Shown piece after piece: positions 35,301 through 47,225 of a stretch of 64,000 bases of DNA. Origin of the DNA: Phocoena phocoena. Lineage: Eukaryota; Chordata; Mammalia; Artiodactyla; Phocoenidae. Position 1 is the first letter of the stretch, and each line of letters starts with the position of its first letter. Location: assembly GCF_963924675.1 (NCBI RefSeq), contig NC_089220.1:50850639-50914638 (forward strand). The letters are read 5' to 3'. The position numbers and the translations under genes were made by a program. The notes under the pieces were generated by a model, which was given only the letters and a program-made list of their open reading frames with translations, was not told the DNA's origin and made no database searches.

Positions 35301-35884
35301 GTTAAAAATCCCTTACCAAACTATGAATAAGTCCAATGAATGGTACCTACCAAAACCACCCAGGACAGTCATTCTTAAGTACTGTCCACTCACACACCCG
35401 CTCCTCAAGAGCAGTAGCAGAAATAAACAGGTTTCCTTGAAGTTCTCTTTGCAGGAGAGTGAAATTTTTACCACTAAACATGTCACTGAGGGTAAAGCCC
35501 GGTCGAGTGCCTGGTCTTCTTTCCACAGTGGTTTTGGGTTACAGGTGACTTTACTGCTGCCAAAGCCTAATTTCTTATTCTCAGAGCAGGTATTAATTCC
35601 CCAAACTGTAAGTTCCAGGTACTGGCTTTGTTACAAAGTCAGCAGAGTTCTGAGTCCATAATTTCAACTTAGTCTTACTTTTATCTGAGTCTTAGAGATT
35701 TTCTGTACTTTCGATTGAGTCCAGATCTGCTTTTAAAAGTATATTATTATAATTTATCTAGCATCTGGGTGTTTTGTGGCAACTAAGGACATTTAGCACT
35801 CTCTCTATATTTATTATTATTTTAGGAAAATGAGCTCTTCATGCTAATAGTTACGGACACTTTTCCTGGTCAGCCATTTGACAT
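35301..35884. other. Single-copy DNA, nothing recognised
   Basis: Contains a 120-codon plus-strand open frame (35299-35661) with no recognised domain, homologue or splice context; treated as chance. Confidence 0.4.
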
Positions 35885-35965
35885 TAAATGAAGTAATATA
35901 TGGATCAGCACATACTACAGTGCCTGGCACACAGTAGGTGCTCAATAAATATTTCCTTTGCTGGT
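35885..35965 (+). repeat. MIR/L2-type 3' end, plus strand
   Basis: CAGTGCCTGGCACACAGTAGGTGCTCAATAAATATT is the characteristic end shared by MIR and L2. Confidence 0.8.
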
Positions 35966-36059
35966 TGTTTTGTAGACTACTCCTCTCAGCCCTAAAATTA
36001 TATACACACAGAAGACTCCAAGAAGTGGAGACTTATCATGGGTTTGGGGGAAACAACTT

Positions 36060-36870
36060 ATAAATCGACAGTTCTCCATGGATGAATTAATTTTTGCATT
36101 TAATGGGATTTTAATGAGAATGATAACAAAATATTTTTATGTCAGGAAACATGGATTCTAAAGTTCATGTGAAAAATAAATCAGTAAAAATAGCTAGAAA
36201 TATGTGTGTATATGTATATTAGATGTTTTACATATTTAAGCATGTATTACTAAGTCTACAATCATTAAAAATAGCCTGATACTCATGCCTGAGTAGACAG
36301 ACAGATAATGGAATTTATTAGAAAATCCAGAAACACATGTAAATTCGTGAGCTTTAGTTTATGATAAAAAATGGCATTTAAGATTAGTAGTAAAAAGATA
36401 GATTTAATAAATGGCTTTGGGAGAATGGGTAAACATCTGGAAAAAAATAAAATTTGATCCTCTTCTAAATTCAGAAAAACTTCAAATTTATCAAAGAGCT
36501 AAATTTTTTAAAGCTATGAAAATATTAGAATAAATCATGTAACAATATTTTTATAATATGTTAAGTGGAAAAGTCCTTTTTAAGTATGACTCCAAAACTA
36601 GAAATCAAAAAAACAACTATGAAAATATTTACAATTCATATTATAATTAATGGTTAATTTCCTTAATCTGTAAAGAACTCTTAAAACCAGTTGAGGCCCA
36701 GAAACACAATAGAAAAATTGGCAAAGGCTATGAATAGTGTCTCACAAGAAAGAAAATTCAAATAACTCTAGAATATATGAAAAGCTTCTCAATATCATGC
36801 ATAAGAAAAAGGCCAATGAAAACTTTCACTTATCATAGAGCGCTAAATTTGATACACAGTATGTTGAGGA
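36060..36870 (+). repeat. Old L1 ORF2 C-terminal fragment, plus strand
   Basis: Diverged text of the ORF2 distal part (AAAAGCTTCTCAATATCATG; GGCCAATGAAAACTTTCACTT; TCCTTAATCTGTAAAGAACTC). Confidence 0.6.
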
Positions 36871-36884
36871 GTGATAAGGTATGT

Positions 36885-37165
36885 CGTAGGATTTGAAAAA
36901 TATCAGTCTGGGCTTCTGTGAATAGAGTAAAGAAGGAGGAAGAGGACAACAAAGAAACAGGAGAATTAGCTATAAGGTTTTAAAATCGGGGGGAAGATGG
37001 TGGTGTAATGTGTGAAAGGTTTAGTATTTTTGATGGTGAATAGTGGCCACTTATGGAGGTAGAGATGGCTGAATATTATGAACAATTAAATGTGAGGAAT
37101 GATGGAAAAAGGAATTAAGAATGACTCCTAGTTTTTGATCTAAGCAACTTCATGGATATCAACAA
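36885..37165 (-). repeat. L2 fragment, minus strand
   Basis: Resembles the reverse L2 ORF2 end (ATCAGTCTGGGCTTCTGTGAATAGAG; AAGAATGACTCCTAGTTTTTG; AAGCAACTTCATGGAT). Confidence 0.6.
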
Positions 37166-37169
37166 CCGC

Positions 37170-37320
37170 ATGAGCGGAAAGAAATCCTGAGCTCCAGAAA
37201 GTAACAGCTGAGTCCTAGATTTTAGCCTTGTGAAACCTTGACCCAGGACCCAGGTGAAGCCTGCCTGGCTTCTAACCCACAGAACTAGGAGGTGATAAAT
37301 ATACATTTGTGGTAATTTAT
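37170..37320 (+). repeat. MaLR (MLT1-like) LTR 3' part, plus strand
   Basis: CTTGTGAAACCTTGACCCAGG, TAACCCACAGAACTAGGAGGTGATAAATAT and TTGTGGTAATTT fit the 3' part of an old ERVL-MaLR solo LTR. No viral gene is present. Confidence 0.55.
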
Positions 37321-38857
37321 TTCTTTGTGTTTGTCATGTTTGGAGTTTCTGTGATCTGTAATTTTATATCTTCATAATATAGGTCCTTCCCCTGGTAACT
37401 GTCCTTTGCCAAGTGTCATGGAGTTTCACCCTACCCAGGTGTAGTTGTGTATTTGACCAAGGTCTCAAGTGGATCTGATTCCACCACAGCATTCCCAAAC
37501 TCTTATCTCTATCTCCTTAACTCAGCGAAATTCCTATATTCTGCTTAGGATTCCCCCATCTTGTACTGTAACACAAGTGGATCTAGGAAAACTGTAATGA
37601 TTACAGGGCTCATCTTGCTTGTATGCTCTAGGGACCATAGTCCTCCACTATTTGTTGTCTGATCTGGCTTTCTAGGTGTTGAGAGGGTAATTCTGGTCCG
37701 ATTGATAGTTGTTAGGAGGATAAGTTTGGTACTAATTATTTCATCATGGCTCTGTACCTAAATAGCACTCGTTAAATTTTAAAATTTATAAAAGCAGATT
37801 TCCCTTACTTTAACTGATACATGGCATACATAAAAGGCAGAAGTAGAAATTAGATGCCTTTAAAGTATTTAAAAGAGGTTGAAAATAAACTACTATAACA
37901 TATAGTTTATAAATTATGTGGTAAACGCATCGGGTTGATTAACTAAAAAATAGTGAGTTTTCTGAATTTCACCATTTTCACTCATTCCTCAAAGCTGTAT
38001 GAAGAAACAACCTTGGATAAGGACATCAGATTTTAAGCATTCTAGGACAGAAACCATGTCATCATCTACTCTTGATATAGTTCATGATATTAAAATCTCT
38101 GCATAGGGCTCAGTATTTGCTTTACTTGCCAGGGGTTATTTTAACTATAAAACCAGCCTTTAGTTTCTAAATCCTTGTATAAAACTGCACCAAATCTGAG
38201 CTAATATAACTTTAAAGGCATGAGATATAAACTTATTCTTTCATGTAGCTCCAGTAAGTAGTCTCTAAACCTAACATGTCATATGACTTAAGGCAGATTT
38301 AAAAAAAAATTAAAAGTAAAATTTTTAACATGAATTATTTGAAGACTGAAGAATTTGACACCTTTTAAAAGACAGTTTAATCATATTTATGTGGGTGCAT
38401 ATATAGAGCCTGGGAAAGTGAAGAACATATCTCACCTGGAGTAGAATGAAACACTTACCAAGAAGTGAGTACATATTTGTGCTAAAAAAGGGATGTATCC
38501 TGACTGTGTGTGGAAGCGTTTTTCTCTTGGGGCATGGATGATGCTTCCAAAGAGAATGCTTTGGATTTCAAGATTCAGCTGGTTCAGTGTCTCACCCAAT
38601 TGAAAGCAGCACAAAAGGTAGGGAGCCAAGTGATACGATTAGTTTGGGAAGGCCTTGACATTCATTTCTTCTTACTGTGAACATTATGGTGAAGCAGTTT
38701 TCTTATTGTTGGGGCACTTTCTGATCTGTGGCTCTCATCACTGTGAATGCTTTGGATGTGACCAGCCATCTTGTCTAATTCTGAATTCATTGGAGCTATT
38801 AAACCAATCTATAATGAGGCTTTTTCTCACAAGCCTTTTGCTCCATGGGACACATTT
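37321..38857. other. Single-copy DNA, nothing recognised
   Basis: No repeat or exon that I can support. Confidence 0.4.
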
Positions 38858-38870
38858 AAAAAGTAATTTA

Positions 38871-39023
38871 GGGCTTCCCTGGTGGCGCAGTGGTTGAGAG
38901 TCTGCCTGCCGATGCAGGGGACACGGGTTCGTGCCCCGGTCTGGGAAGATCCCACATGCCACGGAGCGGCTGAGCCTGCGCGTCCGGAGCCTGTGCTCCG
39001 CAACAGTGAGAGGCCCGCGTACC

Positions 39024-39051
<28 letters not shown>
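38871..39051 (+). mobile_element. Young CHR-type SINE with about 30-A tail, plus strand
   Basis: Near-perfect family start (GGGCTTCCCTGGTGGCGCAG) and B box (CGGGTTCGTGCC), with two internal deletions: one after GGAGCGGCTG and one after GCTCCGCAAC. The uninterrupted A run is about 30 bases. A perfect 13-base TSD, AAAAAGTAATTTA, lies at 38858-38870 and 39052-39064. The pure tail and perfect TSD suggest a recent insertion. Confidence 0.95.
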
Positions 39052-39060
<9 letters not shown>

Positions 39061-39064
39061 TTTA

Positions 39065-40854
39065 GTGTCAGTTGCAAATCAGCATCTATACAGAAACCAT
39101 TATGTTTTTATATAGCTTAGAGCACTCTTTTGTAAGATAAATGCCATTTATGAGGTTAATTAATTAATTTCCAAGTGGTAGCTCATACTTTTGTTTATAG
39201 ACTCATAATAAGGGCTCACATGACAAGTGGAACCATTTGCTATGAAATATACTGTAGTTTACTCTATATAAATGATGCCTTCCCATATTCAATTTCTTTA
39301 TACAAGTTATGCTCTAAAGTTTCCAGAATCTACTTTAGGGTGCAAAAGTCTATGTGGACATTTTCATTTCCTTAAGTTTTGTCTCTGAATTAATTTTCTA
39401 ATTATTTTTATCCTTGTGATTGCTAGAGAGTCATTAGTTTTAAAGTGATGAAAAGCAAAATATTTATTATGATTATTTATTCTTAAACACTATTTAGAAA
39501 ATTCTCTCACTTTTCGGTCTCAAATCCTAGTTGACATCTTCCCCCTACTCCTTGCAGCACAGAAAATTTGTAAGATTCTCCTGATTTATTAGTTAGACAA
39601 GTGAGAAGATTATGGTTAACTCTCATGTTGAAATGTAATCTTTGATCCCTGCCACCACCAACTTTTCCTTGTTCTCTGAAGTGACCATTATAGATACTAA
39701 AGCCATTACTCAGGCTAATAACAATGGCTTCTAAAGTCTTAGAGATGGATAAACTTGATAAATCCACTGGCTATTCTGAATGCGCACTCTCGCTGGTCTC
39801 ATTAGCAGAGCAGTCACATTCAGAGGACCACTGAAGTCACTCTTCCCACAAGGATGTTGAAAATGAATGACATGGAGCCCTTTTTTGAGGGCATTTGCTG
39901 TAACAAAATCTCATAAGTTGTGTCATCTTTACAGTGCAGTGCCATAATCATGATGGCTGATCTCTTACTGCAGAAAGTTCAACCAATTTTATCCATACCA
40001 CTAACAGGATATTCCTGAATGCCACTGTTTTGGCTACATAAATGTGTTAAGCACTTCTGTCCTTAAATGATAAAGGACTAGGAGTTACATTTGCAAAGAA
40101 AAATGCCCCCATGAATATATGAGTGAGCATCTCAAAGACTCAAGGACTGTGAAACTAACAATTATGCTTGGAAAACTCTCTTTAGGGAATGTGATGGTTT
40201 GCTTTGTTCTGAGATTCTCATGTTCCTGTTGTGGTGCTATGATCTGTGTTTGAAACTCAAGATGAAGTAGACCTTCATCTTCTATTGAAAGGCCTGAACT
40301 TCAGTTTCCTGTGATCCTTTGGTTAAAAGAAATAAAAGGACATTTTCTTTCCAGTAAGATTGTCTAACAGGCATTGACAACCTTTTCAATTCCTCTCTCA
40401 AGCTAGTTGAGGCATACTGGTGTAAGATATGTCCCTGCTGAGTAACCTTTACCTGTGACCTGACATTTTAAGTGTTTCTTGTTCCATTCTCTCCCCAGAG
40501 GGGTAGAATCTTTATTACTATCCCAATTTTCAGAGTAGAGGTAGAATCTGATAGAAGAAAATGGAGAGTAGATGGGAAGAGGTACTGAGAGTAGATGGGT
40601 CAAGTGGCAGCTGGAGCTGGACCAGGGAGCCTTTCTCTTACCTGCTGTGATATTTTCTCTGGATTTGACAAACCTGGGTGGAGAGTTTGGGATTTGTGCT
40701 TATTAATTGCATTGGTTTTTTAAAACCTATTATTCTGTGGCAGTGTAAATCTTCTAGTTTATTTCCCTGATAATGCCATTTTATGTATTAAAAAGCAGTG
40801 GTTCTCCATCACCAATTTTATTTCTGAAACACAAATCTTTTTTTTCTGTTTTCA
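39065..40854. other. Single-copy DNA, nothing recognised
   Basis: No supported feature. Confidence 0.4.
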
Positions 40855-41010
40855 CTGGTTAAAACCATTTAATGTTTTCTACTACTTATCCTAGAGAAGA
40901 AGTTCAAGCTCTTTAGGTCCCTAACATGAAAATTTTTATGATCAGGCCTTAACTTACTTTCTTAGCCTCCCTCCTGCCACTTCTCCCAGCATACACTGTG
41001 CTCCGGCCAC
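40855..41010 (+). repeat. L2 fragment, plus strand
   Basis: AAAATTTTTATGATCAGGCC, CTCCCTCCTGCCACTTCTCC and CACTGTGCTCCGGCCACAATG fit the L2 ORF2 end. Confidence 0.65.
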
Positions 41011-41719
41011 AATGATCCGTGTGCATGCTTAGTTTAGAGTTGAGTATTGTGCTAAAAAATTCAGAGCCGAAGTCCCTTTCCACTGTCATCCTGGCAGCTT
41101 CTCTTCATTCTTACACTTAATTCAAATCTCTTTATCTCCATGCCATAGCTCTGTCATTTCTTTCACTTAACGTTTTTATGGTTGTTGGTCAATTGTTTCA
41201 GTTCACAGTGATGTTTACTCTGTTTCATATTACCTCATAATTTTATCCCATTTCCCTGACCATTTCCTTCATGGTTTCAATCTCTGGCATTTCAATATTT
41301 GTGCCAATTCTTCCTTTATTTTTTTAGCTGGAGGTCCAGCAATATCATCTCTTGACAGTCATGATGGGTCAAAGCTGATTTTCAGGATACAATATTAATT
41401 GCAGAAAGAGAGAGGCCCCAGAAAGTGAACAACTTATGTTGCAGATGCACTCGGCCCAGTATTATTCAATAGAGAGCTCATTGCCTGAGAGTTGTTGCAT
41501 GATGGTGTGCTCACCCTTATTGAAAGTATAAAGTACAAAAGCTCTCACTGGGAAAGAATGTTGGAGAGTGCTCTGAGAATGTGAAAAATACATATAGCAA
41601 CAGCATGGAGGTGTATAAGTATGTATTTTCCTTCTTTTATTAGAGAATACCTAGGGACAAATACTTTTATAAAAAAATCAGTACTTGTGGGACCAACACT
41701 AAGTAGCATATCTGTGTAC
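41011..41719. other. DNA between two L2 pieces, nothing recognised
   Basis: It may be diverged L2 or an unrecognised insertion between the flanking same-strand L2 fragments. Confidence 0.35.
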
Positions 41720-41955
41720 TTAACATTCCTCCGTATGTCTTTTTCTTTCATATCTTCATGCTTTTTTTCCCAAGTTATTTTCTTTATCTGGAATACACCT
41801 TCTAAGAATCCCTTTAACTTGGTGATCTTGGTGGCTATACTTGTATTTTTCAATGGCTATTTGGAATGTCATCTGAGAAGCTTCTTTTTTCCCATCCTCT
41901 ACCCCTAGAGTTTGTCACACTTACTTTTATGCTCTTATAGCACTTTAAAATAACT
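41720..41955 (+). repeat. L2 3' region, plus strand
   Basis: TATCTGGAATACACCTTCTA, ATTTGGAATGTCATCTGAGAAGC and TTATAGCACTTTAAAATAA match the L2 3' region in sense. It may belong to the same element as 40855-41010. Confidence 0.6.
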
Positions 41956-42889
41956 TTATTGTAAAAATTAGCCTAGTGATTAGACCCCCCAGTCTAATGT
42001 GAGTGTAGTTACCAAAAACATGCTTCTATTCATAAGTTGTTATCTAATTGTCAAGAAGCCTCTCAAAACCAAGCGAGAAGTATTGCAACATCTCAGCACC
42101 TCTTCAAGGAGCTTCTTGAGCTCCTAATGACTAAGACTTGGTCAATTTTTGGTTCAACTCCAACCTCAATGAGTTTTTCTGGAAAGCTCAAGGGTCTTGT
42201 GTTAGAAAGGTGAGCCAGATTACAAATTGCATGGCAGTACAGAGAGGTTGCCCTGAGACTAGGGATGAGGGTAAAGTGAGCATTTGGGGGTAAAGGGAGG
42301 TACTCAGAATTCTTTGTAAATGAATATAGATTTTGGCAGAAATCCAGCTTTGGAATCAACCTGGACTAGAGTTAAACCATGAGGGTAATAGCAGAGTTAT
42401 GAAGACTTTTCCTGGTTCTCAAGATATGATGATTGGAAGCTTAAAACTGCTCTTCCTTGTGACAGATTTCCACTTAGTGTATTGTTTTCCATATTGATCT
42501 CTCCCTTTGGCCCACAAAAAGCCAGAATGCTTCCAACTTTGGGTAGGTACTAACTAACACCTGTGACTATTCCCAGTAGATTAACTTATAGTTTGATCCT
42601 GCCAGAAGATAATTGTAGTAGATAAAGTTTTATTAAATGTTTTATTATTATCTCAGGAATGCTTTCCTTAGGTCACAGTCATATGGGGAGAGAAATGAAT
42701 GTCTATGAAGGAACTATAACTAAAGCCACAAATTGGTGTTTTAAGACTGGATAATGTTCACTTGTTAGTGTATGTGGATGAAACACATTACACAATCACA
42801 AATCTTCCCATTTCAAGTTTGTTTTTTGTGAAAGGAAGTAGAAGGGAACTAATATCTGAAGAATGCCTCCATAAGTCAGATATTCTTCC
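41956..42889. other. Single-copy DNA, nothing recognised
   Basis: No supported feature. Confidence 0.4.
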
Positions 42890-43065
42890 AAAAGATTTCC
42901 ATATTATGTTTCACATAATTCTCCTGATAACACTCTCCTTTGGCAGATGAGGAAGTTGAAGCTCAGAGATAGGAGGTAATTTATTCACAGCCACACAGTA
43001 AAGGGTGGCCCACGTTTTGAAACCAGGACTCTCAGGTTCCAAAACCCTAAATCACACTATCTTTC
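42890..43065 (-). repeat. MIR SINE, minus strand
   Basis: CAGATGAGGAAGTTGAAGCTC, CACAGCCACACAGTAAAGGG and TTTGAAACCAGGACTCTCAGG are the reverse MIR core and tRNA-like part. Confidence 0.85.
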
Positions 43066-43100
43066 AATAAAAATAACAAAAACAACAAATTTTTAAATAA

Positions 43101-43702
43101 TATTTTACTTTTGTCTTTCTCTGTCTGACTTATTTCACTTAGCATAATGCCTTCTAAGTCCCTCCACATTGCTGCAAATGGCAAAATTTCATTCTTTTTT
43201 ATGGCTGAGTAGTATTCCATTTTATATATGTACACCACATCTTCTTTACCCATTCATCTGTTGATGGACACTTAGGTTGCTCCCATATTTTGCACTTTGT
43301 AAATAATGTGGCTATGAACATTGGGGTCATTTATCTTTTCAAATTAGTATTTTTGTTTCTTTGAATATATACCCAGGAGTGGAATTGCTGTGTTGTATGA
43401 TAGCTCTGTGTTTAGGTTTTTGACAAACCTAAATACTGTATAATATCACTTATATGTGGAATCTAAAAAATACAACAAACTAGTGAATATAGCAAAAAAG
43501 AAGCAGACTTACAGATAGAACAAACTGGTGATTACCAGTGGGGAGGGGCAAAATAGGGGTCGGGGAGTGGAAGGTACAAACTACTGGGTGTAAGGCGACA
43601 GGATGTATTGTACAACATGGGGGATATAGCCAATATTTTGTAATAACTGTAAATGGAGCGTAACCTTTAAAATTGTATAAAAAATTAAGTATTTTACTTT
43701 TG
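43101..43702 (+). mobile_element. Twin-primed L1 insertion (5' segment inverted)
   Basis: A perfect 13-base TSD, TATTTTACTTTTG, lies at 43101-43113 and 43690-43702. Between the copies, 43114 to about 43435 is the ORF2 end in reverse orientation (TGTCTGACTTATTTCACTTA; TTATGGCTGAGTAGTATTCC; CCCAGGAGTGGAATTGCTG). From there to 43689 is the L1 3' UTR in forward orientation (TATCACTTATATGTGGAATC; GTGATTACCAGTGGGGAGGG), ending in an A-rich tail. The reversed part stops at L1 text GACAAA and the forward part resumes almost at that same L1 position, so little L1 sequence was lost. This is the signature of twin priming. Confidence 0.92.
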
Positions 43703-44664
43703 ATAATGACTCCCCTCTGCTAATGTCAAAGACACAACATGTATCTGTAAATAATTATTATACATAATAATCATAAACACAAGTGTTTGTAAAAGAAAAT
43801 GTTTAACAAAGAATAGTTAGAATCATTTAAAGAATGTCTGTGCTCTATGTGGTTCTGGCTCACTTTTAAGTGCAAGCGGTACTGACAACTTTGAAAGTGG
43901 TTAGGGTGAGATTTCCTATCATAGGAGGTGACTGTGCACAAGGATACATTTCATTTGAGCCTATAGTGTTTTTAAGTGCTTTTCTTCATCAGAACATACA
44001 TTTCGGAAGAAGCACAGTTCTGACTGCTATATTGCAAGAGGCAAAATTCAATATTTTAGGAGTTGAAAAGACCTGATTTTGGACATTGAAGTTTACTAGG
44101 CTGGGATGATAATTTTTTATGTTTGATGGAACTTAACCTTTAACAGAATGATATGCCAGCTCTAAACTGTCTAAATGCCCTGACATGCAGGCTTACACTA
44201 AAATACCAATTTTCATCTTAATCTTTAAAAGGTTACTGAAGTAGATTAAACAAGTGCTTAAGGAAGCACGTGTATCTGACACCATCTATTCTACCTTATA
44301 ATAATATGATTTCTATAAATTTTTAACATTTTACAAGGGATCTGCCGTTGCCTCTGTCTCAAGGACAATACTTCTGCCAAAAAATAACCCTGAAAGATAA
44401 GATGATGATAACTTTCTAGGTGGCGATATTTTAATTACATCTTCAAGTGTAACCACAGAATCATGGTCCCTCTGAAATGTACATTTTAAAAATAAATTCT
44501 ATTGTATAATGTATGTATGTGAGATACCTGCAGTCATTTGTTCAAATTTCTGTGAAACTTCTCCATCGCAAATTAGAAATGAATGTAGTTTTGTTTTAAG
44601 TGCCAAGTATGTCAAGATTGATAAGAGGATTTATGTATCTTAGAGATCTGCCCTCTGCGCTCCA
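43703..44664. other. Single-copy DNA, nothing recognised
   Basis: No supported feature. Confidence 0.4.
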
Positions 44665-44905
44665 AATGCCATGTATTTATTAAGTGCTTCCTATGGAGGT
44701 AGGCACTAGTCTTAAATGTTTACAGGAATGAACTCATTTGAGCCTCTCTACAACCTTATGAGGTAGGTACTACAATTATCTGCATTTTGCGACTGGGAAA
44801 ATTGAGGTACAAAGGTTGAATAATCTGCCCAGTGTTACACAGCTCGTATGTGAGATGTTGGGATTTGAACCCCTGTTGCCTCGCTGGATAGTGCCAGCTG
44901 CCATT
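44665..44905 (-). repeat. MIR SINE, minus strand, near full length
   Basis: TTTATTAAGTGCTTCCTATG, AACCTTATGAGGTAGGTACTA, CAGTGTTACACAGCTCGTATG and GGGATTTGAACCCCTGTTGCC represent the whole MIR in reverse, including the tRNA B-box. Confidence 0.88.
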
Positions 44906-46929
44906 GAGGACTACTAATTCTCTTCTGACTCTGTGATGTGTTGCTGAGATGATCTTGGCTACAAGTGATGTGAGATGTCGCTCCAAACTAGACATGCCGT
45001 TGCTTATTTTGCCATGTTATAGGTAGAATCTTGTATAAAATCGGGTGGGAGGGTGTAGGAGGAAGAAAGGAGAGATAAAGAAAAGGGAGGTGATTCATAA
45101 GATATCAGGAATCTAGAAAATACTGAGGATACAGCCCAAAGTGAAAAGCCTGCCTTGGCAATAAACAAAGAGAATCTGCTAATCATAGAAGAGGTAAAGC
45201 TTCATCTGGAGACAAAAGAATAAAGAATAGAAAGAGAGGACATGCATTTCTTTAAGGTGACAGAATTGCTGAAACTTTCTTTAAAAGTTTGAGATCACTT
45301 TGCACAACAAATTGAACTGAAACGGATTCAGTGACGAGACTTTGAGTGACTTCAAATGATATAAATGTAGTGTTATTCTTACTAGTAGTACTGCTAGTTC
45401 CCATATTCGACCAAAGAAAGAATAATCATCTGATTGGCCAAGCTTGGGTCACTCCTCCTTTTTTTATTAGCTGCTGAAAAACACACAGTTATTTGCCTTA
45501 ATATAGATGATCATGTTTCATGTTGCCATGTAAAACCCCATAAATATAAGGACATCACAGTAAATCCTAGCAGTCAATTGCTGGCATTTCCTTGTACTGA
45601 CAGACTTAATGAGACAGGCTTATCAGTTTGGGTTGACTTAGGAAAGTAGAAACCACTCTAGACATTTCAGCCAGAAGGAATTTAATATTGAGCTCTTTGA
45701 TACACAGGTAATTAGCTTAGACCTAATAGGGAACAGTGGAATAAGTTGGAGGTTAACAACAGCAGGAAGCTGCTAATACCTGTAGGGCCAGAAAAACAAT
45801 GGGTTCTTTGGAGGGAGCTAAAACTAAGGCAATCAGAGCTGTAACTGCAGGATTTGGAGTTATGGAGATGTGACGATTCCAGGCGATGCTTCTAAGGCAG
45901 AAAGAGAGAGAGATACCTGTTTTTTTCCTTCCCCTCACTTTCCAATCTAGCCCAAGTGACAAGAGAGCCTGAGAATGAAATTAGTAGGAGAAAAGCTGGG
46001 AACATATCTGAAAGCAAATAGAAGATGATATTTGCACATTTCTCAAAACTGTGTTTCAGAGAGTATGGAAAACTTTTGAGCAGGAGGAAATAAAATATAG
46101 ACATTTGTGAGGTTAAGGTCCTGTGTTTCTCCAGCCCAGCCTTGCCTGGGGACAAAACTACTGTAATAAGTCATGGTCTCTCTACCACTGACCCCATGTA
46201 TAAACATTATGGGAATCCCAGTCCCAGTTCCTCCAAGAAAGTGAGGTAATTTTTTATGCTTGAAACATAGTTCTCTTGCCTAAAACTTTGTATTCTTTCC
46301 TTCTGCCTCTTCTGTCAATGACTAGAGTGGCACCAATCTCAGGTGACTGGGGTACTTTACATTTCTAAAGATGACCTCATGGGGCCCTGGCTCTGTCTTT
46401 CCCATCCTAAATTAGATTTTGGTCATGTTCTCCCATTCCTCTTAACAACTACATGGAGCCCTGACCCCCTCCCACATTGCAGCTCTGCCGCTTCTTACAA
46501 ATTCTCACCAGAGACTACAAGACAGTCTCCTTCCTTTTTGATCTGGGTCAGGCCACAAAGCATCTATTTATCGTAGTATTATCACCAGGCCCACCCCTAA
46601 AGTTTGAGGAACCTGGTGCAAGAATACAGATGGTGGCCCACATAGCATATTGGTGGTTGACAAGTGCATACTCTTGATAACTTGGTAAGCTCGATTCAAA
46701 TTTAGAATTCTCTGTCGTCTCGAGTTTCCAGCTGGAACATGGTGGCAAAGGGAGGGAGCTGTCTTTGGTCCTGCCCCACTTCTTTTGCCATTCCCTCACC
46801 TCATTCCTCACACCAGGGGCCGCCCAGTCATGTGTGTGAATGCCGCCTTCCACACATCTAAGCTTTTTTATACCATCCTGCCCTCTGCCTGCATCTAAAG
46901 GTGTAGGTGCTGCCCATCAGAACGTAATG
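44906..46929. other. Single-copy DNA, no gene recognised
   Basis: No recognised exon or repeat. 45650-46180 has old-LTR-like composition but no diagnostic ends. Confidence 0.4.
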
Positions 46930-47090
46930 TCACAGAATTTGACTGGATGCTTCACTAGATTATAAAGCCTGTGAGGCCAGTGCTCAGATCCATGACCCAC
47001 AGAAAATGTGTGATAATAAATGTGTGTTATTTTAAGCTGCTAAATTTGTGGTAATATTTTAATGCAGCAGTGGATAACAAATACAGGAAG
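46930..47090 (+). repeat. MaLR (MLT1-like) LTR 3' part, plus strand
   Basis: ATGACCCACAGAAAATGTGTG, ATAATAAATGTGTGTTATTTTAAG and GCAGTGGATAACAAATACAGG are typical of MLT1-class solo LTR ends, including the AATAAA signal. No internal viral region. Confidence 0.75.
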
Positions 47091-47134
47091 AGACTATGTT
47101 TGTTCATCTAGCATGTAGCGTGCAAAAAAATATT

Positions 47135-47225
47135 TCCTGGATAAATGAATGAATCCATCAAACGTTTATTATGTACCACTAGGTATAAAGAATTACTTTA
47201 GGAGTGTCCAACACACGCAAAAGTA
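47135..47225 (-). repeat. L2 3' end, minus strand
   Basis: AATGAATGAATCCATCAAACG and TTTATTATGTACCACTAGG match the reversed L2 3' end with its terminal repeat. Confidence 0.6.

Noticed and set aside
35299..35661. 120-codon plus-strand open frame
   Set aside because: No recognisable domain and no splice or promoter context, and it starts at the edge of an old L1 fragment.
46343..46853. Overlapping open frames on both strands (up to 101 codons)
   Set aside because: No domain recognised, frames compete on both strands, and composition is ordinary.
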